Source: Marinobacter salsuginis (GTDB taxonomy: Bacteria; Pseudomonadota; Gammaproteobacteria; Pseudomonadales; Oleiphilaceae). Taken from it: a DNA stretch of 64,000 nucleotides. This document shows positions 18,358 to 28,193 of the stretch, piece by piece; the stretch's first letter is position 1; each line of letters begins with the position of its first letter. The DNA is taken from the NCBI RefSeq assembly GCF_009617755.1, contig NZ_BGZH01000001.1:2170001-2234000 (forward strand). The letters run 5' to 3'. A program made the translations under genes and the position numbers. Below the pieces are notes generated by a model that worked only from the letters and a program-made list of their open reading frames with translations, was not told where the DNA came from and did no database searches.

Positions 18358-19800
18358 ATGACCAGCCAACTACATACCGTTGAAAAAATCGGCGGCACCT
18401 CGATGAGCAACTACGAGGCCGTCCGTGACAATATCATTATCGGTAATCGCAAGAAGGACAATCTGTACCAGCGCATTTTTGTGGTCTCTGCCTACGGTGG
18501 CGTGACCAACGAGTTGCTGGAACACAAGAAGACCGGTGAGCCGGGCGTCTATGCCCTGTTTGCGGATGCCGAGTCGGACTGGGCCTGGGGCGACGACCTC
18601 ACCAAATTGGTCAAGTTTCTGACTGATATCAACGGTGAGCTGTTCGAAGACCCGATGCTCAAGCAGCAGGCGGACCAGTTCATCACCGACCGCATCGAGG
18701 GTGTGCGGGGCTGCCTGATCGACCTGCAGCGCCTGTGTTCCTACGGCCAGTTCCAGCTGGAAGAGCATCTGCTCACTGTACGTGAAATGCTGGCCGGCAT
18801 CGGTGAGGCCCACAGTGCCTTCAACACCGCCCTGAAGCTCCAGCAGGAAGGCATCAATGCCCGCTTCGTGGATCTGACCGGCTGGCGCGACAACGAGCTG
18901 CTGCCGCTTGACGAGAAGCTCAAGCAGGCCTTCGATGCCGTGGACCTGAGCCGCGAACTGCCGATCGTGACCGGTTATGCCCAGTGTAAAGAAGGTCTGA
19001 TGCGGACCTTCGACCGCGGCTACAGTGAGATGACCTTCAGCCGGGTGGCCGTGATCACCGAGGCCCGCGAGGCGATCATCCACAAGGAATACCATCTGAG
19101 CTCTGCCGATCCCAACATCGTTGGCGCGGACAAGGTGGTACCCCTGGGCCGCACCAACTACGACGTGGCAGACCAGCTGGCCAACCTGGGCATGGAGGCG
19201 ATCCATCCCCGCGCCGGCAAGGGCATGCGCCAGAACGAGATTCCGCTGCGGGTGATGAATACCTTTGAACCGGAGCACACCGGTACCCTGATCACCGGCG
19301 ATTACGTCAGTGAGAAACCCCAGGTGGAGATCATTGCCGGCGCCAAGGGTGTGTTTGCCGTGGAAGTGTTCGATCAGGACATGCAGGGCGAGCCCGGTTC
19401 CGACCGCCGTATCCTGGATGTGTTGAGCCGTTTCAAGGTTCGGTTCCTGTCCAAGGACACCAACGCCAACACCATCACCCATTACGTGGGCAGCACGCTC
19501 AAACACGTCAAGCGGGTGGTCAAGGCGCTGAAGGAAGAGTTCCCCAATGCCGAGATCAACACCCGGAAAGTGGCTGTGGTTTCGGCGATCGGCAGCGATA
19601 TGAAGGTTCCGGGCATTCTGTCCCGCTCCGTCAAGGCGCTGGCTGATGAGGAAATCAGCGTTCTGGCGTTGCACCAGTGCATGCGTCAGGTGGATATCCA
19701 GTTTGTGGTGGATGAGGATGACTACGAGAAGGCGATCGTAGCTCTGCACGGCGTACTCATCGAGCCTCATAACCACGAGTACGCCATTGTCGCAGCCTGA
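18358..19800 (+). CDS. ask: Ectoine-type aspartate kinase
   Basis: The 480-residue enzyme phosphorylates L-aspartate to feed aspartate semialdehyde to EctB. It belongs to the Ask_Ect branch: it begins TVEKIGGTSMSNYEAVRDNI (the kinase KIGGTS motif), carries FVVSAYGGVTNELL, ITEAREAIIHKEYHLSSADP, and two C-terminal ACT domains from about residue 320 (VEIIAGAKGVFAVEV; RKVAVVSAIGSDM). It starts at an ATG with AAGGCAAG upstream, 50 bases after ectB. In most ect loci ectC lies between ectB and ask. A strong terminator follows, so the unit ends here. Confidence 0.93.
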   Translation: MTSQLHTVEKIGGTSMSNYEAVRDNIIIGNRKKDNLYQRIFVVSAYGGVTNELLEHKKTGEPGVYALFADAESDWAWGDDLTKLVKFLTDINGELFEDPMLKQQADQFITDRIEGVRGCLIDLQRLCSYGQFQLEEHLLTVREMLAGIGEAHSAFNTALKLQQEGINARFVDLTGWRDNELLPLDEKLKQAFDAVDLSRELPIVTGYAQCKEGLMRTFDRGYSEMTFSRVAVITEAREAIIHKEYHLSSADPNIVGADKVVPLGRTNYDVADQLANLGMEAIHPRAGKGMRQNEIPLRVMNTFEPEHTGTLITGDYVSEKPQVEIIAGAKGVFAVEVFDQDMQGEPGSDRRILDVLSRFKVRFLSKDTNANTITHYVGSTLKHVKRVVKALKEEFPNAEINTRKVAVVSAIGSDMKVPGILSRSVKALADEEISVLALHQCMRQVDIQFVVDEDDYEKAIVALHGVLIEPHNHEYAIVAA

Positions 19801-19824
19801 GCTGCCATAGCTTTGCAGGCGATG

Positions 19825-19861
19825 CCCACAGGCCGACCGCTCGTGTCGCCTGTGGGTTTTT
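19825..19861 (+). terminator. Intrinsic terminator of the ect unit
   Basis: A perfect 9-bp stem CCCACAGGC / GCCTGTGGG is followed by TTTTT, 24 bases after the ask stop. Confidence 0.92.
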
Positions 19862-19938
19862 ACTGACCCTCCCCCGGTAAATCCATCAGCTTCTCCACGT
19901 CGTATTCCCTGATGTAAATTTTGACCGGTACCTTAGCC

Positions 19939-20937
19939 ATGCGAACGACTGAACGGCTGGGACCGTCTCCGACAATGCCCAACGATGGTGAAAGGGATTC
20001 CCTGGTCGGGCTGTACTTCAGGGATGCGTCCCGGTATGAACTGCTGACAGACGAGGCTGAACGCCGCCTCTCCCGCAAACTGACTCTGTGTTACCAAATC
20101 ATCAGTACCGAACTGGCCCTGCCGGAGGAAACCCCGCAGACGTTTCGGGAAGTGATTGGTAGCCTCGGAGATGCCTGTGCGTTTTCCTCCCGATGTCGTC
20201 GGGCGTTCCACCTCGCCACGGCCTGCCGGCGCAAGCTCATCCAGAGCAACCTGCGCCTGGCGGTGCACATCGCCCGTCGCTACGGGCAGCACGGCATCCC
20301 CATGTCAGACCTGATTCAGGATGCGAACGTGGGCCTGATCAAGGCCGTGGAGCGGTTTGATCCCACCAAGGGCTTCCGCTTCTCGACCTACGCCTACTGG
20401 TGGATCAGTGAGGAGGTCAAACGCTGCCTGCAGCGCGGCACCCGTCTGGTGCATACGCCGGAAAACGTGGTGGATGAAATCCGTCAGCTGCAGAAGCTGT
20501 CTTTGAGGCTGCACCAGAGCCTGGGCCGGACGCCGTCCCAGACCGAGCTGGCCCGCGAGATGGAAGCCAGCCCGTCCAGGATTGGCGAACTGAGAGCCCT
20601 GGCGACCAGGGAGCTGTCTACGGACGTTCCGCTGGTGGAAGACGGTTCGGTCACCCTTGGCGATAGCCTGGACGCCGGCGATCAGATGGCGCCCGATCAC
20701 CCGATGTCTGATCGCGATCGTCGACGGACGCTCAAATCCATGCTCAGCGAGCTGAGTGATCGGGAGAAGGACATCCTGTCGCGTCGCTACGGTCTTGGTC
20801 TGCCGGAACCGGAAACGCTGCAGGTGATCTCCGATGATCTTGGTATCAGCCGGGAGCGGGTGCGCCAGATTGAGAAGACCGCATTGAGGAAACTGCAAAG
20901 TCGCTACGAAACACCTGAAGACGCCTTTGGAGCCTGA
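19939..20937 (+). CDS. Sigma-70 family factor, RpoS-like group 2
   Basis: The product (332 residues from the ATG at 19939; a TTG lies six codons upstream, and MPNDGERD further in is another option) has sigma region 1.2 (DSLVGLYFRDASRYELLTD), region 2 with SDLIQDANVGLIKAVERFDP and FSTYAYWWISEEVKRCL, region 3 (SLGRTPSQTELAREM) and region 4 with the helix-turn-helix VISDDLGISRERVRQIEKTAL. Missing region 1.1 and the overall length fit an RpoS-like or other group 2 factor. It is separated from the ect genes by a terminator, so it is an independent unit. The ribosome-binding site is poor at all candidate starts. Confidence 0.8.
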   Translation: MRTTERLGPSPTMPNDGERDSLVGLYFRDASRYELLTDEAERRLSRKLTLCYQIISTELALPEETPQTFREVIGSLGDACAFSSRCRRAFHLATACRRKLIQSNLRLAVHIARRYGQHGIPMSDLIQDANVGLIKAVERFDPTKGFRFSTYAYWWISEEVKRCLQRGTRLVHTPENVVDEIRQLQKLSLRLHQSLGRTPSQTELAREMEASPSRIGELRALATRELSTDVPLVEDGSVTLGDSLDAGDQMAPDHPMSDRDRRRTLKSMLSELSDREKDILSRRYGLGLPEPETLQVISDDLGISRERVRQIEKTALRKLQSRYETPEDAFGA

Positions 20938-20953
20938 TCGTCCATCAGGCTCC
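20929..20953. terminator. Perfect hairpin at convergent gene ends
   Basis: A 10-bp perfect stem GGAGCCTGAT / ATCAGGCTCC with loop CGTCC includes the sigma-factor stop codon. There is no T-run on either side, so terminator activity is uncertain. Confidence 0.5.
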
Positions 20954-20970
20954 GCACTTCCCGGAAAGGC

Positions 20971-21429
20971 TCAGTGCGCCGCGTGGAGAAGGAAAAACCA
21001 GGCGGCCGCTGTGAGCTGACAAACCACGACCACCGAGGTAAGAAGAAGTCGAAGCCGCAAATACCACGCGGGCCAGTAAACCTTCATCCAGCGAGCATCC
21101 ACCATGTAGAGCGCCAGATAGGCGATGGTGTAGAGCACAATCTGACCGGTTACCGGCAACAGCAAGCCGAGGCCTGCTGAGACAAAAAATACCTGGCTAA
21201 GCAGTATGGTAACGATGGGCGACAGGGGATAGGAGCAGTTGTCCAACTGCATGGCAATGGGCCAGTAGACGCCAGCCATGAAGGCCAGGATGCCGGCACT
21301 GTACAGATAGAAATAGCCCAACAGCGCCACGCTGTACTGAGGCATCAAGAACAGCCCTGCGAGAAGGCCGATAAAAGGAACCAGCCCCGCGATGCCAACA
21401 AGGATGGCGAGTCTTGCTACTGCAATCAC
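20971..21429 (-). CDS. DUF3429 family membrane protein
   Basis: The 152-residue protein has four to five hydrophobic segments and the DUF3429 signatures YLYSAGILAFMAGVYWPIAM and a C-terminal VDARWMKVYWPAWYLRLRLLLT. It is an inner-membrane protein of unknown function. Its start overlaps the stop of the upstream minus-strand gene by four bases (21426-21429), so the two are translationally coupled. Family recognition is good, role unknown. Confidence 0.8.
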   Translation of the reverse strand: MIAVARLAILVGIAGLVPFIGLLAGLFLMPQYSVALLGYFYLYSAGILAFMAGVYWPIAMQLDNCSYPLSPIVTILLSQVFFVSAGLGLLLPVTGQIVLYTIAYLALYMVDARWMKVYWPAWYLRLRLLLTSVVVVCQLTAAAWFFLLHAAH

Positions 21430-21737
21430 GGTTTCTGCCTCTGAACCCGGATTCTCATGGGTTCAACTTCTGAGGGTTCCATGCCAACCATTTCGTGGTA
21501 GGCGGAAGGGTGCACAACCTGGGTTTCACGGATATCAAACGAAGCCAGGGTATCCTGGATTTGCCAGGCGCTTCGGAACAGTGAGGTAGTGCCGTTTTTT
21601 TCAGAGAGCAGCAGAGGTTGGTCATCAATGCTGAGGCGCGCCATGTAATGTTGGCCCTCAAGCGAAAGGATCTCAAGCAGGTCGATAACCGGACTCTGCA
21701 TGCTTCTGAGTTGGTCGAGGGTGATTCGCACAGACAA
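21426..21737 (-). CDS. DUF6482-like small protein
   Basis: The 103-residue soluble protein starts VRITLDQLRSMQSPVIDLLE and has SFDIRETQVVHPSAYHEMVG near its end. It resembles small proteins of the DUF6482 type seen in Marinobacter and Pseudomonas. No catalytic motif or membrane segment is visible. It is coupled to the DUF3429 gene by a four-base overlap and is divergently placed with respect to nothing nearby; upstream lies tag on the same strand. Function unknown. Confidence 0.65.
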   Translation of the reverse strand: MSVRITLDQLRSMQSPVIDLLEILSLEGQHYMARLSIDDQPLLLSEKNGTTSLFRSAWQIQDTLASFDIRETQVVHPSAYHEMVGMEPSEVEPMRIRVQRQKP

Positions 21738-21788
21738 GCTCCGTGGTTCATAACACTCCAGAACTTACGACCCCTCAGCCTATTGAGA

Positions 21789-22370
21789 TCATTGGCTCAG
21801 TAAATAGCACTCCCGATGTTGTGGGCACGCCACCAGATGGTCGTTCACCATGCCCGTTGCCTGCATAAACGCGTAGACGATGGTAGGACCGACAAAGGTG
21901 AACCCGGCGCGTTTCAGGGCTTTCGACATGGCTTCGGATTCCGGCGTGGCCGTGGGAACCTCGGAAAAGGAGCGCCAGCGGTTCTGGATTGGCTGGTGTT
22001 CAACGAAGGACCAGAGAAAGTCACTGAACCCTGTGCCTTTATCACGCAAATCCAGATAGCCACGGGCATTCTTGATGATTGACTGTACCTTGAGCCGGTT
22101 GCGGATAATGCCCGGGTCGCTGAGCAGCGCCTCAACCGTGCTCTCGTCGTATTGCACGATCTTTTCCGGATCGAAGTGATCGTAAGCCGCGCGATAGTTC
22201 TCCTGTTTTCGCAGGATGGTGATCCAGCTCAGGCCGGCCTGTTGACCGTCCAGGCAGAGTTTTTCGAACAAGGCGAGATCGTCGTATTCGGGGCGGCCCC
22301 ACACGGTGTCGTGATAGTGCACGTAGAGTGGGTCGTCGCCACACCATGGGCAGCGTTCCGGGGTGTCCAT
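21789..22370 (-). CDS. tag: DNA-3-methyladenine glycosylase I
   Basis: The 193-residue enzyme excises 3-methyladenine from alkylated DNA. Tag-family hallmarks are present: the zinc-binding start RCPWCGDDPLYVHYHDTVWG, FEKLCLDGQQAGLSW, the EKI and IIRNRLKVQSIIKNARGYL helix, FVGPTIVYAFMQATGMVNDH, and the final zinc ligands H and C in HLVACPQHREC. Length is normal. It is on the same strand as the phosphopantetheinyl transferase gene, 33 bases downstream of it. Confidence 0.95.
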   Translation of the reverse strand: MDTPERCPWCGDDPLYVHYHDTVWGRPEYDDLALFEKLCLDGQQAGLSWITILRKQENYRAAYDHFDPEKIVQYDESTVEALLSDPGIIRNRLKVQSIIKNARGYLDLRDKGTGFSDFLWSFVEHQPIQNRWRSFSEVPTATPESEAMSKALKRAGFTFVGPTIVYAFMQATGMVNDHLVACPQHRECYLLSQ

Positions 22371-22403
22371 AAACTGACCTGTTTTATCTGTGTCTGGCCC
22401 GAA

Positions 22404-23162
22404 TCACGGGGTTTTGCAACGGATAGTGCGCTGGAACAGTGGCTCCCAGGAGGCCTCGATGGGTTCCGCATCCACCAGTGAGAAATCGTGGGGCGGCGGT
22501 TCAAGCAAGGTAATTTCCGGCCATACCGGCCGGCTTCCCCGAAACACCACGGTTACCAGGTAGCCCTCAATGTAGCAGCAGGCGGCTTGCCAGTCCTGTT
22601 CCGGCTGGTCGCCGTAGATCTCGAAATTCTTGCGCACCTCCAGGGTCTGGAGGTTGCCGGCAATGCCGCGCCCGGTTGCCTTCAGCCAGGCTTCTTTGAG
22701 GGTCCAGACCTTGAGGAAGGTATTCGAGTCGTCTTCCCGGAACAGCCATTCCTGTTCGACCGGGGAGAACCAGCGTTTGACCACTTTCTGCCACTGGGCA
22801 TGGCGCTGGCAGGGCTCGAGATCCAGCCCGATGGCTGAGTCTGCCCGAGTGGCGCAGGCGGAGAGGCCCTGGCTATGGCTGAGAGACAACCGCCAGCCTT
22901 CGGGCGTACCGGAAGCGTTAGGGCGGCCGGCCACCGGGCAGCAATGGTTGGGCGGAACCATGGCGGATTTGCCAATGGCCTGGCGAATAAGCCAGCGACT
23001 GGACAGGTATTCCCGCTCCCGGGGACCACTGAATTTGCCTACGGTCTCGCGTTCATAGTCGGTCAGCCAGGCCGGGTGGGCGATCTCGGGCCCATCTGTC
23101 TGGTGGCAAAGCCAGACAGATGGGCGGTTATCAGGGCTGAAGTCGTTGGATGAGCCAGCCAT
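22404..23162 (-). CDS. 4'-phosphopantetheinyl transferase (Sfp type)
   Basis: The 252-residue enzyme transfers phosphopantetheine from CoA to carrier proteins. Sfp-type motifs are visible: [13 protein letters not shown] near residue 92, [10 protein letters not shown] with the magnesium-binding acids near 112, and [18 protein letters not shown] near 150 (WxxKEA). No nonribosomal synthetase is in the window, so the partner could be a fatty-acid or other carrier protein elsewhere. The ATG at 23162 overlaps the upstream pdxH gene by 32 bases; a GTG at 23117 is an alternative start avoiding the overlap. Confidence 0.85.
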   Translation of the reverse strand: MAGSSNDFSPDNRPSVWLCHQTDGPEIAHPAWLTDYERETVGKFSGPREREYLSSRWLIRQAIGKSAMVPPNHCCPVAGRPNASGTPEGWRLSLSHSQGLSACATRADSAIGLDLEPCQRHAQWQKVVKRWFSPVEQEWLFREDDSNTFLKVWTLKEAWLKATGRGIAGNLQTLEVRKNFEIYGDQPEQDWQAACCYIEGYLVTVVFRGSRPVWPEITLLEPPPHDFSLVDAEPIEASWEPLFQRTIRCKTP

Positions 23163-23766
23163 CGCCGTCCCTCACATATTCAAAGCGGTCATGGAGCCGG
23201 CTGGGCCGGCCCTGCCAGAACTCGATACGGTCGGGGACAATGCGATAACCACCCCAGAAACTTGGGAGGGGCACTTCGCCGTCACTGAATTTGCGTTTGA
23301 TTTCGGCCACCTTCTGTTCGAGCAGCCCTCGGGACGTGATGGCCTTGCTCTGTTCGGATACCCAGGCGCCAATCTGACTGCCCCGGGGGCGTGATGCAAA
23401 GTAGCGCAGGGATTCTGCCTTGCTTACCTTCTCAACGGCGCCCTGGATCCGTACCTGACGATTCAGTCCGATCCAGGGAAATAGCAGGGCTGCCTGGGGG
23501 TTCTCTTCCATTTCCCGCGCCTTCCGGCTGCCGTAGTTGGTGTAGAAGACAAAACCCTCGTCGTCGAAGTATTTCAGCAAGACCGTGCGCAGGTCCGGCA
23601 TGCCATCCTGACCTGTGGTCGCCAGCGACATGGCGTTGGGCTCGAGAATGCCTGCCTCCCGGGCATCTTCAAACCAGACCTGGAACTGCTTGACCGGATT
23701 ACTGTCCAGCGCATCGCGATCCAGCCCTTCACTCTCGAAATCACGACGCATATCGCCGATATCCAT
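23131..23766 (-). CDS. pdxH: Pyridoxamine 5'-phosphate oxidase
   Basis: The FMN enzyme makes pyridoxal 5'-phosphate from the pyridoxine or pyridoxamine phosphates. The start at 23766 (211 residues) has GAGGGAG at good spacing. Motifs include [82 protein letters not shown] and the C-terminal [17 protein letters not shown], ending in the family-typical RLxP. Its 3' end overlaps the 5' end of the phosphopantetheinyl transferase gene by 32 bases, suggesting one transcript. Confidence 0.95.
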   Translation of the reverse strand: MDIGDMRRDFESEGLDRDALDSNPVKQFQVWFEDAREAGILEPNAMSLATTGQDGMPDLRTVLLKYFDDEGFVFYTNYGSRKAREMEENPQAALLFPWIGLNRQVRIQGAVEKVSKAESLRYFASRPRGSQIGAWVSEQSKAITSRGLLEQKVAEIKRKFSDGEVPLPSFWGGYRIVPDRIEFWQGRPSRLHDRFEYVRDGDGWLIQRLQP

Positions 23767-23999
23767 AATGCTCCCTCTCATTCGAGTTTTACTGGCCCGG
23801 GATAAATACGATTCCGAAGCATATCGGGTTCAGGCCTGTCTGTCAGCGATGCTTATGTCGGAGACGGTTACATAAAGCCAACAATAAAATGAGACCCAAT
23901 TCACACTTAGCCCGTATCTAACCTGACGTTGATGTAGGTCAGCATTGAGCAACCGGGAAATCTGACCCGTTCAAACACACCAATAAAAGGTCGAACGAG

Positions 24000-25286
24000 A
24001 TGATGTCCGAATACGATTTGCCCCTTGTGGCTGCTTCCTTTCTGGTCGCTGTGCTGGCTGCATACGCTGCCCTGTTCTTCGGCGCCAGGTTGACCAACGC
24101 CAAAGACGGCGAGCGTCGAAAATGGCTGGCCGCTGGAGCCGTGTTGATGGGAACCGGCGTCTGGACCATGCACTTTGTCGGAATGCGTGCTATGCCGATG
24201 GATGTCGCCATGACGTTCGATGTCCTGATGACGGCGGTTTCGTGGCTCGCGGCTGTGGTTGCCTCCGGCATTGCCCTGCATATTATTGGGCGGGAGCGAT
24301 TGGGAGCGCCTCTGTTTGCTGGTGCGACGCTCTTCATGGCCGGCGGCATTGTTGTCATGCATTACCTGGGAATGTACGCGATGCGAATGTCGGCACCGCC
24401 AGCATTCAATATCGGGTTTCTTGCCGTTTCCATCTTGATTGCTGTCGTCGCTTCCGGTGCCGCGCTTGCCCTGTGCCGCAAGTTGCAGGACATGGACGGA
24501 GCAGGATCCCTGGCCATTCAGTTTGTGGCTGCACTGGCTATGGCTGCGGCAATCTGTGGCATGCACTACACCGGCATGATGGCGATGACTTTTCCTGAAG
24601 GTGCTGTTCCTGCAGTGGATAACGGCCTGCGCGGGGACTGGATGGGCATCCCGCTGGCCGTTTTCTGCATTGCGCTGCTTGCTGTCGCGTTGGTGGTCAC
24701 TGTCCTGGATGTGAAACATCAGCGTGACGTTGCAGTGCGCAAAGCCGAAGAAGATCAGCGAGTGGCAGAGCTGGCTTTTGTAGACACGGTTACTGGCCTA
24801 CCCAACCGTTCAGCACTGGAGGAACGACTGCTGGATATCCTTGCCCGGGACAACGCCGGCGGTAACCCGTTTGCCCTGATTTATCTGGATATTGCCAACT
24901 TCCGGGAGCTTTCCAGCGGCATGGGTGAGGAATCGCTGAATACGGTGGTCAAGGAAATCAGTGCGGCGCTGCTGGACCAGATGTCGGACCCGGTCTATTT
25001 GGCCCGGTATTCAGCCAGCGCCTTCTTTGCTCTGGTGCCCGATCATGAGGACAGCCAGCACGCGTTCATGTACAAACGGCTCCGCCAGATCAACGAGCGT
25101 ATTGGTACTCCGGCTATGCCGGTTACCTGGCGTGTCGGCCAGTCTGCTTACCTGGCAACCGGAAATTCCACGCGCAAGCTGGTCCGCGCTGCCATGGTAC
25201 CAAGAGACCCCGAAGAGATTGGCCAGTTTTCCAACATGGTCACGGACCCGGAGCTGGTGTTACCGGGTCATAAGCTCCAGAGCTGA
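24000..25286 (+). CDS. MHYT sensor with degenerate GGDEF domain
   Basis: The 428-residue inner-membrane protein starts with seven predicted helices and three MHYT-type motifs (MHFVGM, MHYLGM, MHYTGM), which are thought to bind copper and sense a gas or redox signal. A cytoplasmic GGDEF-like domain follows from about residue 255 (DTVTGLPNRSALEERL), but the active-site loop reads RYSASAFFAL where RxGGDEF is expected, so it cannot be a normal diguanylate cyclase. It may bind nucleotide without catalysis or act on a partner. ATG codons at 24000 and 24003 are both possible. No EAL domain follows. The next gene starts 80 bases on. Confidence 0.85.
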   Translation: MMSEYDLPLVAASFLVAVLAAYAALFFGARLTNAKDGERRKWLAAGAVLMGTGVWTMHFVGMRAMPMDVAMTFDVLMTAVSWLAAVVASGIALHIIGRERLGAPLFAGATLFMAGGIVVMHYLGMYAMRMSAPPAFNIGFLAVSILIAVVASGAALALCRKLQDMDGAGSLAIQFVAALAMAAAICGMHYTGMMAMTFPEGAVPAVDNGLRGDWMGIPLAVFCIALLAVALVVTVLDVKHQRDVAVRKAEEDQRVAELAFVDTVTGLPNRSALEERLLDILARDNAGGNPFALIYLDIANFRELSSGMGEESLNTVVKEISAALLDQMSDPVYLARYSASAFFALVPDHEDSQHAFMYKRLRQINERIGTPAMPVTWRVGQSAYLATGNSTRKLVRAAMVPRDPEEIGQFSNMVTDPELVLPGHKLQS

Positions 25287-25365
25287 CAAACTGGCACAAG
25301 GCCGACTATCCTTGTGGACAGGCAGGTGGGCAAGATTGCCCCGGGAATCCGCCGGTTATAAGGAG

Positions 25366-28191
25366 ATGTCTGTGGCCCAGAGCCGTAAAAGCAGTCGCAT
25401 GCCCAGGAATCTGTTGATCGGATTCCTGGCACTTCTGATTCTGTACACCCTGGCAGGGTTCCTGCTGCTTCCCTGGTGGCTGGAGCGGCTGGTGCCAGAG
25501 CAGCTGGACCAGCGCATGGGCTGGCAGGCAGAAATCACCGATATCCGTACCAATCCCTTTACCCTTCGGGTAGAAGCTCTGGGACTGTCTGCGGCCGATG
25601 CGGATGGCGAGCAGGTGGTTGGCTTTGACCGGCTCATGGTGGACATGAATTTTTTCCAGCTGATTCGCGGAATTGCCGGTTTTGAAGGTATTCAGCTGGA
25701 CGAGCCTTACGTTCGGGTAGACCTCCTGGAGGATTACAGCGTTAATTTTGCCAGGGACTGGCAGGCGGCCAATCCGAAGGCCGTTCAGGACGAGCGCCCG
25801 TCCGCGCAAGCCGAGGAAACCGGCCCACCCAGGCTCTATTTTGGTCAAATTGCGCTGAACGGCGGCGAAATGCTGTTCCGGGACTTCACCAAGCAGGAAA
25901 TGGCAGAGTTTCGGATTACCGCGCTGGATCTGACACTGAACGACCTCGCCACCTGGCAACGGGAAGGGCAGGACAGCGATTACTCCCTGCTGGCGGCTTT
26001 GGGTAGCCAGACGGTCGAGTGGCAAGGGGATCTGAGTGTCGCGCCATTCTATTCCAACGGTACCCTCAAAGTGTCGGCGGTGGGCTATGAAACCCTGGCG
26101 CACTTTCTGGCGCCGTTTTTCCCCTACGACCTGCGTGGCGGCAGCGTTACTCTCAGCTCGGACTATGAAATCCAGGCCGGAGACGCCTTTTACCTGGAAA
26201 CGACCAACGGTCAGCTGAAACTCGAGAATCTTGCCGTCGCCCTGGATGAGCAGAGTGATCAGGCCAGGCTGACGAACGCCCTGCTGTCGGTGGATGCCAT
26301 CGGTTTCGACCTCAACCGGAGGGAGGTCCGTATCGGCCAGGTGTCCCTGGACAAGCTCGATCTCGCCCTGGCGCGCAGTGCAGCGGGGGAAATCGACTGG
26401 TTGGCGCCGCTGGCCTCCGAACAGGGAGAGGCTGAAAGCGCAGACGACGCATCGTCTGCCGGGCAGCCGTTCCGCTGGTCAGTCGCGGGCCTGGCGCTCT
26501 CCGACGGTCGGGTTTTCTGGCAGGACAGTCAGCCGGAGACGGCGGCTGAAATTGCTCTTGAGCAACTCTCGGTTTCGGTAGGGCGGATAAGTCACGAGCT
26601 GGAGGAACCGGTTACTTACGAAGCCCGGGGAACCCTGGCCAGTGGTGGGCAGTTGTCGCTGAATGGCCAGGTTACGCCCGCGCCATTTACCCTGGAAGCG
26701 GCCATATCCGGGAGCGGTGTCGCGCTGGCGGCCTTCGAGCCATACGTGCAGGAGGGCGCCAACCTCGCCATAACCAACGGTACTCTGGGCCTCGATGGCA
26801 ATCTGGACCTCGATGGCCAACAGGACCCGCTCACCGGCACCTTCAGCGGAACTGCGGAAGTGGCCGGCCTGGACCTGAAACTGCCTGACAGTTCCGGATC
26901 GCTGGTGTCATGGCAAACGTTGCGCCTGGCGCCGATTGAATACAACGTCCACCCTGCCCGGTTGGAAATCGGCACCGTGACCCTGGCCCAGCCGAGGATC
27001 AACATTGTCCGCAATACCGACAGCGTCCATAACGTGGAGCGCATTGCCAAGGGGGCCGGTTCCGCCGGGGAACAAGAACCGGCCCCGGAGGCCGCAGAGG
27101 GAACCGGCGACTCCGAGCCCGAATTCATTTTCCGCATTGGACAGCTGATGCTTGAGAACGGTGAGCTGGCCTACACCGATCGTACGCTGGATCCCGCCTT
27201 CACCACATCGTTTGGTGAGCTGAATGGCAGCGTAACCGGATTGAGCAACATTTCCCCGCAGCAGGGCAAGGTATCCATAAGGGGCCGGGTCGGCGGCGTG
27301 GCGGACCTCGATTTTGAAGGCACCATTGGGACCCTCGGCACCGAGGATGTCAGCGATCTCCGGTTGATCATGCAGGATCTGTCGCTACCGGCGCTGTCGC
27401 CGTATTTCGGGCGATACCTGGGCTACGGCGTGGACAGTGGCAAGCTGAATCTTAACCTGGATTACGAGATTGCCGGCTCACGAATCGATGCCTCCAACCT
27501 GGTGGTGATGGATCGGCTGGAACTGGGCTCCGCCATAGCCAGCGACGACGCCGTCAATGCGCCGGTCAAACTGGGTCTGGCCCTGCTCAGGGACAGCAAA
27601 GGGGTTATTGAAGTGGACCTGCCGATCAGCGGCGACCTGTCCGACCCGGACTTCAGTGTCGGCAAGGTGGTGATGCGGGCATTCGTAAATCTGTTGGCGA
27701 AGGCCGCGGCGTCACCGTTCAGTATGCTTGGTTCGATTGCGGAGCTGGCCGGGTTGAGCGGGGAAGAGTTGAGCAAGGTGAGCTTTGTTCCCGGCAGTAT
27801 CCAGCTGGCCGAGGGTGAGGCCGAAAAGCTGGCGGCGTTGGCGGACGCCTTGCTGGAACGCCCGGACCTGTTGCTGAATATTCGGGGTAATGTTGAGCCC
27901 CAGGCTGACGGACTTGCGCTGTTGCGGGACGATCTGACCGCTGGTGGTGAACAGGAACTGTCCGAGGAAGAGTGGCAGGAGGCCCGGGAAGCCTATCTGG
28001 CCGGTGAGCGGTCACTGGCGCCGGAAGCATTGAGTAACCTGGCCTCCTCACGAGGGGTAACCTTGCGGAATGTCCTGCAGCAAACGCACGGAGTACCGGC
28101 TGATCAGCTATTCCTGCTCGATCCGGCCCGTAATGCCGAAGTGGGTGGCGAAGGTAACGTGATCGTCGCCTTTAACCTGGATGTGCGTTGA
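25366..28191 (+). CDS. DUF748 / AsmA-like envelope protein
   Basis: The ATG at 25366 has AAGGAG just before it; an ORF reading further upstream overlaps the MHYT gene. The 941-residue protein has one N-terminal membrane anchor (LLIGFLALLILYTLAGFLLL near residues 17-36) and then a long periplasmic region of beta-rich repeats (DUF748), with GGSVTLSSDYEI, a LQMLENGELAYTDR-like stretch, and an acidic, Ala-rich linker. Near the C-terminus LLNIRGNVEPQADGLALLRDD resembles an OmpA-like tail. AsmA-like proteins are proposed to support lipid transport between membranes. It is convergent with the next gene, two bases apart. Confidence 0.85.
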   Translation: MSVAQSRKSSRMPRNLLIGFLALLILYTLAGFLLLPWWLERLVPEQLDQRMGWQAEITDIRTNPFTLRVEALGLSAADADGEQVVGFDRLMVDMNFFQLIRGIAGFEGIQLDEPYVRVDLLEDYSVNFARDWQAANPKAVQDERPSAQAEETGPPRLYFGQIALNGGEMLFRDFTKQEMAEFRITALDLTLNDLATWQREGQDSDYSLLAALGSQTVEWQGDLSVAPFYSNGTLKVSAVGYETLAHFLAPFFPYDLRGGSVTLSSDYEIQAGDAFYLETTNGQLKLENLAVALDEQSDQARLTNALLSVDAIGFDLNRREVRIGQVSLDKLDLALARSAAGEIDWLAPLASEQGEAESADDASSAGQPFRWSVAGLALSDGRVFWQDSQPETAAEIALEQLSVSVGRISHELEEPVTYEARGTLASGGQLSLNGQVTPAPFTLEAAISGSGVALAAFEPYVQEGANLAITNGTLGLDGNLDLDGQQDPLTGTFSGTAEVAGLDLKLPDSSGSLVSWQTLRLAPIEYNVHPARLEIGTVTLAQPRINIVRNTDSVHNVERIAKGAGSAGEQEPAPEAAEGTGDSEPEFIFRIGQLMLENGELAYTDRTLDPAFTTSFGELNGSVTGLSNISPQQGKVSIRGRVGGVADLDFEGTIGTLGTEDVSDLRLIMQDLSLPALSPYFGRYLGYGVDSGKLNLNLDYEIAGSRIDASNLVVMDRLELGSAIASDDAVNAPVKLGLALLRDSKGVIEVDLPISGDLSDPDFSVGKVVMRAFVNLLAKAAASPFSMLGSIAELAGLSGEELSKVSFVPGSIQLAEGEAEKLAALADALLERPDLLLNIRGNVEPQADGLALLRDDLTAGGEQELSEEEWQEAREAYLAGERSLAPEALSNLASSRGVTLRNVLQQTHGVPADQLFLLDPARNAEVGGEGNVIVAFNLDVR

Positions 28192-28193
28192 CC

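Noticed and set aside
18370..19776. A 468-residue open frame antisense to ask
   Set aside because: Long only because of GC-rich codons on the other strand; no motif, no start signal.
19860..19940. A 26-codon minus-strand frame opposite the sigma-factor start (starting MAKVPVKIYIREYD)
   Set aside because: It has no ribosome-binding site, overlaps the sigma-gene start antisense and is too short to support.
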